Of a DNA stretch of 64,000 bases, positions 57,976 through 64,000 are shown piece after piece. How positions within the stretch are numbered: position 1 is the first letter of the stretch; each line of letters opens with the position of its first letter. Position numbers and translations under genes: made by a program. Origin of the DNA: Ficedula albicollis (taxonomy: Eukaryota; Chordata; Aves; Passeriformes; Muscicapidae); NCBI RefSeq assembly GCF_000247815.1, contig NW_004775928.1, forward strand, positions 361,465 through 425,464. Direction: 5' to 3'. The notes beneath the pieces are model-generated. The model had not been told where the DNA came from. It saw nothing but the letters and a program-made list of their open reading frames with translations, and did no database searches.

Positions 57976-58526
57976 TGTATTAATTTTAAATAAAAGGGCA
58001 TTCATAATATATGCATATCTCTGTGCTCAACCTGGATTCAATAACTCATGAATAGCAAAGTTCACAGAATGCTAGCCTTAATCATTTGAAGCTTTTGAGT
58101 GTTTAAGTTTTGAGATTTAATTATAACTCCAACATCTCCTTATCCCCTGAATTCTTTGCAAAAAAATTTTGGATGTGCTAGAGTCTTGCCATAGCAAGTA
58201 CTAACAAAGCATGCAGAAAGTTAAGCACAGTGAAATATGTCTTTTTCTGTAATTACTCTCTGAATGTGTGTGCTTTCTGTTGTTTTTGAAGGTCTTGATC
58301 ACAAAAAGAATAAAGGCTTTGTCATTTAAGTGCACTGCTTGTTTCAGTGATTCTGTTGGAAAAGTTAAAACACTAAATATATATTATACTTCAGCACAAG
58401 ACTAAAATATTCTGTCTCTTACTGCATTTCACAAGTCTTTGGGTATTAGAATTTCTGGCTTGCAGCAGGGATTAAAAAAAAATGGTCAAGCATGCCCTGT
58501 AAGGAGGGCTTTTATTCACAAGCCTT

Positions 58527-58790
58527 TCAGACAGATGGAGATGAAAACTGGGCTGGGGTCAAGCCATTTGCAGCATTCTCATAGGCTTCGATTTTCTTCT
58601 CATCTCCACCACAGATAATCTCAAATGATTCAGTAATGACCAAAAGTGCAACACTGACCTTTTCTCCCCAGTGGATTACTGTGTTACATGCTGTAAATGG
58701 CAGGAAGTCCATTTTGTCCTTCCAGGAGGAATTCTGTGTTGTACTTGGCTTTCTAAGTCTTGAAAATGTAAGCAGAGGCAGAGTGCTTAA
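58527..58790 (-). other. Unexplained antisense open frame with downstream AATAAA
   Basis: On the minus strand a frame of about 88 codons is open, with an internal Met (58712) starting MDFLPFTACNTVIHWGEKVS and continuing to a stop at 58527. AATAAA follows within about 15 bases of the stop (58511-58516 on +). A pyrimidine-rich stretch ending TTTTCAAG lies upstream, like a weak acceptor. It could be a terminal exon, a decayed retrocopy or chance. I do not recognise the protein and see no neighbouring exons. Confidence 0.15.
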
Positions 58791-61700
58791 GACTTACCTT
58801 CTAAGCTTTTGTGTATGTGTTTTAACAGTATATTCATTTCTGTGCCTTAAAGGCTGATTCTTTTGCTTGAAGGGAATGAATTAGGACATGCTTCTTTGAT
58901 ATTATCAGAACTTTGGTATTTTTTGCTTTTCTTTTAATCATGTTGTTCTTAAGCTGTATTTTTCTGAATTTATAACATTTGATTTTCAAAATTTGATCAA
59001 AATAATAGCATAAATAAAAATGTTATAAATAAGAATACATAAATCCATCCTTCAGAACTGGTGAGAGAGTGCTTTCAGATCTGATCTAACTTTGTGATAC
59101 TGGAAGTTCAGTGCAGGAAAGAATAACAAGTTTCTGACATAAAATGGACATTTTTTTGCTAAGCATTGCTTTGTAAAATAAAATCTGTACAATTTTGAGT
59201 CTCAGCAATAATAATGGGACAGCTGTTCCAGCGCAAGTGATTGCTTAAACTAATGTGCTGCAAGATTTAATTTTTGTCTTAAATCACCATGGATGCTGTA
59301 GCTGAAGTTACTGCTGGGATATGTATTGGTAGACACTGGTTGGAGCAAACCCAAAATTACTCCTGTCAGACCTCTGAAGCTAAAAGGGGATTAACTAATT
59401 CTCCTCAGAGGAGCTCTGTGTTCTTCACCCAGAAGTTAAACTGCTGGTTCCCATAAGCTAGGGCTTCTTGCATTAGAACTAAAATGCACAAGTGTTTGTT
59501 ATGCTGTGAAATAGAATTTGGATACTTGTATTATACTTCCTTTTAACTTCATTGCAAAAATCTGTAGTTTTCAAGAAATTGTGGTGATTTAGGTATGATA
59601 CCTTATGTGGAGCTTTGGAAAGTACAGGCTATGAAAATGCAAAATTATCTGGAATAGACTATTGTAAAGGAAAATTTTACTTAGATGTGAAAAAATACTT
59701 TTTTCTAATAATGCAGAAGAAAAACAAAATTCAGTTCTACAAACAAGATTAAATCCATAGTAAAATGCCCTATTTAAATGAGTGCCATCTATAGTAACTA
59801 GTCTGGCTACTTTGTTCTTAGTCATTATGTTACGAATTCACTTTAACAAGTGAGCAAGACAAACTTAAGTACAAACACTTGAGTTTGGCAATGGTTAGGT
59901 CAAAACATTTAAGTCCTTAACTAAATGGAACAGAGGCAAAAAAATTATACAAGCAAAGTGAAAAAATCCAGCCGCTCAACTTAATTTTAAAAAATGCAGC
60001 TGAACTGTTTCATGTTATTTTTTATTGATACTTCAGAAAGGAGGGTAGCACTTCAGTCAGGGGTCTGACGAGCTAGTCATTTGCAAATAAATCAAAAGAC
60101 AATCATTACAGCAGCAAGAACCAGTGAATGATGTAGTTTTGTTATTCTTTGATGGGCCTCACACTCAAGTTCTCTATTAAAAATGAATGTATTCAAGAGG
60201 CTCTGCATTAAGAACACAAACAATTAAGGGCACTTCAGATGCTTTGCTAAGAGCTCAGAGGACTTTCATGAGAGGTGCAGTCTTCTCTAGCCTGCTTTAC
60301 CAAGGAGCCACAGAACATGGGCAATTAGTCATGTTTGTCTATGTTTGAGCAGCTTTCTGCAAAGTTTCCTTTGTTATTCATACTCAGGACCTCTCTCTGT
60401 GTCTCAAGATTAGCAGTTAGGTAATAGTTAGGTTATATTCGAAGGCCTCTAGAAACAGGAGATAAGTACCTTTATTTTAAGACTTTCAAATTCATGAGCC
60501 CCGAGTCTGGGGGCTTACTCTAATGACTCCAGTTACTGATGTCTAGTCTTGATTAAGGAAACTGTCCTTCACTCTTTCAGAAAGGAGTTTTGCTTTCCAG
60601 AATGAACGTGTATACACTTGCAGCATGCAGGCACGTGCACATGCATACTCAAGGATATTTCACCTTAAATAGCAAATGTACATTGTCTATTCAACTGTTG
60701 CATTTACATTTAAAGTAACAAATGTCCCTTTTTCTCAATTTTGTAAACAACCTCTTGCAACTCTTGATCAGCAAATTTACGTGAACTATGCGTTACCACC
60801 TAAGTTTCACAACTTGCTAGACAACAAAAATATTTAACATGTTTGCAAATAAAATATTTTTTTATTAATATTAAAGGGCAGCAAACAGAAGGTGCATGAA
60901 ACTGCATGGTAGATAAATAATTTTAAGTACTTAAAACGTGTGAAAACTCTCTTAAACTGCCTTTTGAATGCAAGCAGGCTTTTTGTGATTAATAGAATAG
61001 ACATTCCAGTTTTCAGTGTAGATGTCTCTTGACTGGTATTTGTAACAACAGCAAGAAATCAAAAAATAAACTTTTTGGCATGTACATTTAAGTTTATCTA
61101 GCACTGTAATTGAATTAAAGTTGCTGTTCATATACTGTCATCAATGATGCCCAGCTTTTGTAAAGACAAACTAAGAAGAATACACTTCTTTTTTTCTGTT
61201 CTGGCGCTAAATCAGGTGTGATAGTACTGAGACAATAATTTTAACAGAAGATTGGTGTGGAAAAGGGGAAAGTTGACTATGTCCTCATTTTTAGAAAATA
61301 AGTTAAAGAAAACATCTAACTGACCTTCATTGGAAGGCAATTATAACCTGATGCACATGATACTGCATCCTTTTGTGACTGTTTGATGCCATGTATGCTA
61401 TGCTATTACAGTGTAGCTCAGATATTTGGGGCTTGGGGCAGAAAAATCCGACAATATGGACAACTTGCATGCTTTGCCGACTCTACTAAAAATAGGATTG
61501 CATTTTGTTTCCTTATAGCAGCAATAAAGACATTTACCTCAGAGTAGGGAGACTTTTGTGTAGGCCATACAGTCCAAAGAACTTTTCAGTGGAATCAAGT
61601 GAGTTTCTTATTTTATTCTTTCGCTATCCCCCTCTTGTCACTTGCTATGACTCATACTTATTTCTACCTGAAAAACAAAGTTAATCCCACTGGTCTAGGG

Positions 61701-63692
61701 CAATTAAGTCCTTGGATCCTAAACATCTTAGCTAAACATCAGCCAAACAGATTGCTATGCAACAGACTACCTTTCCACAGCTGATGTACTCTGCTTTCTG
61801 GAGAGATATACTAAGTATGCGGAAAAATGCCCATTAGAACGTGTTTGATTTTTTTTATTTTCCTTTAACAGAGAAATACCAACAGGTTTGGTGAAAGTTA
61901 AGTCTGATAAGCTGATAACTTCCAAGTATTGACTTCGCTATGATGTATGTAGCGCTAGTACTAAAGACTAAACGTGGAGTTATAGATATTTTATGGCTGT
62001 GGTCTAGACAGGATAGAAAATACCACTGTGTACTCCATGAAATGACAACTGTTTCAGTTGAAAATAGAGATATGTTCACCTTGTTGCATGGGGTAAAGAT
62101 TTCCTGTAAAGCAACTGTCACTTCATTGCCCTTAGTTAAGGGAAACCTTTCATTCCTGGAAGAAACCATCTCAGAACTTCTTTGGACACTTCTGCAAAAC
62201 TTTATAGAGTGGGTGTATCAAATATCAGGCTTTGGTCGGGTGTAGTGCTTCATGCCAAGAGGGATGAGGAGTTTTACAGGTCTAGATGCCATTGTGTATT
62301 TTCCCTGTGTCTTTCAGAGATTGGGAAGGAGGTGTTAAAGGTTGCTAATTATACTTAGATCCAAAACCACCTGTCTCTGAGACATAAAACTAGAGGTGGA
62401 TTTTGTACCCCAATTATTATGTGACTGATGTAGAAAGACCAACGTATCACAGTGTTGTCTTTAAAAGCCTCAGAATTATGGGAAAGTTCAGGAAAAGGCT
62501 TGGCAGAGAGTTAACAGTTTTAGTCTGACTTAAGTGAGTTTATCTTTGCTCAGCTTTAATACATGTCATTTCATAGAAGGCCTAATGATTCACAGTAGTT
62601 ACTGCTTTTTTTTTTGTATCTTGAAATATAAAATGAACCCTCAACTAACCAAGAAATATCTTAATGAGTTAATTGTACAGCAGAGAATGACAAGAGCTTT
62701 TTGGTGTCTTTTACATAAGCTGTGTTCTTGTCTAATTACTTATTTTGGTTTTGTGCAACTGTGCTAGAGTGACCAGAATAGTTTTTTTTAAGGATGGTTG
62801 AGGAAACTGGATAGGTACCTTGAGGTGTATAATAGTGGTTCTGAATTATGGGCAGATATATAGGTCTGAAAGGCGGTAAACACAGATAACACTGAGTAAT
62901 GAGAGAAAAAGATCCCTTTACCCTACCAGGAATCGAGTTTTAGGTTGACATGCCAAAATAGATACAGAAGTACAAGATATATAAAGCTGTTGAAAAGTGG
63001 AACTCAAACTTTTTGTCTGCTGTAATCTCTGTTGATTTCACTGAAGGATTGTTTCAATTTTTAGTGGTTCCTAACATTCTCCTGCTGCTCATGGTTTCAC
63101 AAATTTGCCGTTATAGACTATCACATTTTCTGATCTGATTCTTTTTCCTTGTTTGCATTATTTTAATTCTCTTTCAGTATGGATTTTACAAGTCTGTACT
63201 TTGTGTCTCCATTCTTCCTCACTTCTGTTCTAGTATTTCTTTTGTATTCCCGATAGTACATTTGTCGTTTTACCTTCTAATAGGCAGATAAAATTGATCA
63301 TGAAAGAAGCATTTTTCTTCTACGCCTGTTGCCTTAATGTTACTCTGCTTGATAATTTGAGTAATAATAAATCTACCTTTTAAAAGGCTTTATCTTGGAG
63401 TTAAAGGATTTCAAAAATGCTCTGCTTATTAATGAACTATATACAAGAACCAGATTTGTGCCTAAATGTGTATACAGATTAGGTGCTTTAGACATGGCAG
63501 ATGTCCTAGAGTAGCTAACAAAATCTCTTTCCTTGTCTGGGCTTATATATTTAGTATTTATATTTGCAGTAGTATGAAAAATGGGTAATTTTTTTGTTAC
63601 TTTCTTCACTGTCTGAACTTAATATAATCCTAGTTAATATATGTCCAACCCCCTAAAATGCAGTTTTTAATCAAAATACTTTTCCTCTGTAG

Positions 63693-63755
63693 ACAGAAAT
63701 CGCGAAGAGATTGAATACAATTTGTGCACAAGTCATCCCATTTTTGTCTCAGGAA
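63693..63755 (+). CDS. TLE1: TLE1 coding exon 5 (Q domain)
   Basis: Sixty-three bases, 21 codons, phase 0, reading TEIAKRLNTICAQVIPFLS then QE. It is preceded by TTTTCCTCTGTAG and followed by GTAAGT. TLE1 carries TEIAKRLNTIC here whereas TLE4, as I remember it, carries AEIVKRLNAIC, so the Thr, Ala and Thr choices again favour TLE1. The exon continues the helical Q domain. The remaining Q-domain, GP, CcN and SP regions and the C-terminal WD40 propeller (about 670 residues) must lie beyond the right edge of the window. Confidence 0.97.
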
Positions 63756-64000
63756 GTAAGTAAAACTGTTCAGCTGTTAAAGTGCAATTATGTTGTTTTT
63801 CTGTTTGCAAATTAGCTAGTTTTAAGATGTTAATTTTATCACAATACACAAGTGTAAGGAACATCTGTTATAGCTGAAGTGTGCAAACCCCCTGCTAATT
63901 TGGTCTAACAAATCTGAGTTCAAACTAGTGACAATGGCTCAGCCTCATTCATTGCCTGAGGAGTGTGGAAGTCTGTAAAATAGTAGCAATACAAGAAAAT
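63756..64000 (+). other. TLE1: Start of TLE1 intron 5 (partial)
   Basis: Sequence after the GTAAGT donor of exon 5 up to the window edge. AT-rich; no feature recognised. The next exon should encode HQQQV-like Q-domain sequence beyond the window. Confidence 0.85.

Noticed and set aside
61855..62245. Overlapping open frames of about 100 codons on opposite strands in intron 4
   Set aside because: Overlap on both strands, no family resemblance and no splice or polyadenylation context; expected by chance in 64 kb.

Overview
This is vertebrate nuclear DNA, almost certainly from a bird. It is AT-rich and gene-poor, with spliced exons, a CpG island, CR1 LINE remnants in antisense and several LTRs that I recognise from memory as avian endogenous-retrovirus types. 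The only gene I can support is the 5' part of TLE1, the Groucho-family transcriptional corepressor, on the + strand. Four consecutive coding exons are present (40945-41045, 43174-43237, 43336-43380, 63693-63755). They encode roughly residues 9-99 of TLE1, in the glutamine-rich tetramerisation (Q) domain. Residues that differ between paralogues favour TLE1 over TLE4. The human orthologue lies in 9q21, which corresponds to the avian Z chromosome, so the window is probably Z-linked; this is an inference.

Layout. Positions 1-36.5 kb are intergenic. They contain two LTRs in antisense (3916-4597 and 6333-7608), CR1 fragments (17480-18423), a 946/947-bp tandem duplication (18781-20673), one solo LTR with a target-site duplication (25496-26015), an ancient amniote-type repeat (about 35425-35580), and two very long perfect pentanucleotide arrays: (TCTCC)n at 15439-16730 and the complementary (GGAGA)n at 27869-29292. 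A CpG island (about 36.5-42.1 kb) holds the presumed TLE1 promoter and 5' leader. The first coding exon is not visible there. From 41 kb to the end is the TLE1 gene body, dominated by a 20.3-kb intron 4 that carries old CR1 pieces, an LTR with duplicated U3 sequence and a possible conserved element with an RFX-like X-box.

Assembly caution. Six pure C tracts (35 to 1857 bp) and the two pentamer arrays interrupt the window. At least three of the C tracts are bracketed by a duplicated flank, and the end of the first array has a 69-bp flank repeated around a single N. The simplest reading is failed or false gap filling, possibly from poly-G reads, not biology. The missing TLE1 exon 1 is probably hidden behind one of these tracts. 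Long open frames through these repeats (poly-Pro/poly-Gly, RRGEE/LLSSP) are not genes. I found no convincing previously undescribed system. The most useful results are the gene identification, the artefact signature, and a few candidate regulatory and antisense elements.
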